14,176 nt of DNA from Parafilimonas sp. (GTDB lineage Bacteria; Bacteroidota; Bacteroidia; Chitinophagales; Chitinophagaceae): the NCBI GenBank assembly GCA_025927795.1, contig JAICKT010000069.1:1-14176 (forward strand), in the 5' to 3' direction. The stretch's first letter is position 1. Each line of letters starts with the position of its first letter. The notes under the pieces are model-generated. The model saw nothing but the letters and a program-made list of their open reading frames with translations, searched no databases and was not told the origin of the DNA. Below are positions 13,809 through 14,176 of the stretch, one piece after another. The translations under genes and the position numbers were made by a program.

Positions 13809-14176
13809 TTGAGAAATTTTTTTGATTACAAAATTGTCCCCGTGATGCTGTTTCTGCTTTGCCTTTGCAATAAGGGTTTTACGCAGAACACAGACAGCCT
13901 GCATTTTCCTTTGCAAGACAGAAGAGGAGATCGGTTTAGCTGGAATTATACAAACCCTTTTGACCTGCCTGATACATCTTTTATCAAACAAGATATTCAA
14001 TACGATCCGGTAACCAATCAATACTATATTAATGAAAAAGTAGGTGATCTTATTTATCGCAAACCAACTTATCTAACGTTTGATGAAATGTATCGGCTGC
14101 AATCTCAAAAGCAGGAAGATGATTATTTTAATCAGCGCGCACAAACTTTATTAGACTTAAACAGGAAAATTTCAAG
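13809..14176 (+). CDS. sprA: SprA, type IX secretion/gliding translocon, N-terminus (partial)
   Basis: This frame is open to the right edge (122 codons). It encodes the start of SprA, the very large outer-membrane barrel through which type IX secretion substrates leave the cell. The segment 'YDPVTNQYYINEKVGDLIYR' followed by 'KPTYLTFDEMYRL' is characteristic of SprA N-termini, and the position directly after ruvA is the conserved location. The start codon is uncertain. The TTG at 13809 gives a signal peptide with a basic n-region (MRNFFDYKIVP, then VMLFLLCLCNKGFTQ). The ATG at 13845 would leave only a short signal without a basic residue before its core; a GTG at 13842 is a third choice. TTG is preferred. 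An in-frame TAA at 13800-13802 bounds the ORF. Most of the protein (usually over 2,000 residues) lies beyond the window. Confidence 0.88.
   Translation, partial: MRNFFDYKIVPVMLFLLCLCNKGFTQNTDSLHFPLQDRRGDRFSWNYTNPFDLPDTSFIKQDIQYDPVTNQYYINEKVGDLIYRKPTYLTFDEMYRLQSQKQEDDYFNQRAQTLLDLNRKIS

Overview
The window looks like a chromosomal segment from a Bacteroidota bacterium, most likely in or near the Chitinophagaceae. Support comes from the low G+C content, the promoter-like TAnnTTTG boxes, the ruvA-sprA gene order (sprA encodes the outer-membrane translocon of the type IX secretion/gliding system), the pairing of a CCC-motif membrane protein with a DUF2752 protein, a full-length cyanophycin synthetase, and a secreted tricorn-like protease. 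The assignment is inferred from gene content only; no rRNA, tRNA, CRISPR array or insertion sequence was seen.

Left part (1-3291). A secreted tricorn-type protease gene runs off the left edge on the minus strand; only its signal peptide and beta-propeller half are present. A 452-base non-coding stretch follows, with a hairpin, a promoter-like box and a 30-codon ORF. Next is a minus-strand pair: a metzincin-type zinc peptidase without a signal peptide, and a small Trp-rich protein of unknown function 23 bases downstream of it. This pair is the least explained coding content in the window.

Regulatory module (3292-6047, plus strand). Two tandem YCII-domain proteins precede an ECF sigma factor with a long helical/TPR-like C-terminal extension. 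This matches the ECF42 (SigJ-like) type of sigma factor, which is known to travel with YCII/DGPF proteins and usually lacks an anti-sigma factor. A perfect 19-base palindrome lies just upstream of the first YCII gene. A GNRA-loop hairpin lies directly before the sigma gene and overlaps its likely ribosome-binding site. An uncharacterised lipoprotein gene follows.

Central part (6214-10692). A complete minus-strand cyanophycin synthetase gene (cphA) has no cyanophycinase beside it. It is followed by a plus-strand pair of small membrane proteins (CCC-motif and DUF2752). A REP-like inverted repeat separates these from a convergent D-amino-acid oxidase gene, which has a perfect 11-base inverted repeat upstream.

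Right part (10861-14176). fabH (beta-ketoacyl-ACP synthase III) and a PLP-dependent trans-sulfuration enzyme form a minus-strand operon. Divergently, ruvA is followed by the 5' end of sprA, which is cut by the right edge. The fabH and ruvA promoters mirror each other through an exact 10-base inverted repeat carrying the -7 box of each.

The genes are mostly housekeeping or known accessory types. The points most worth a second look are the metzincin/small-protein pair and the cis-elements of the YCII-sigma module.
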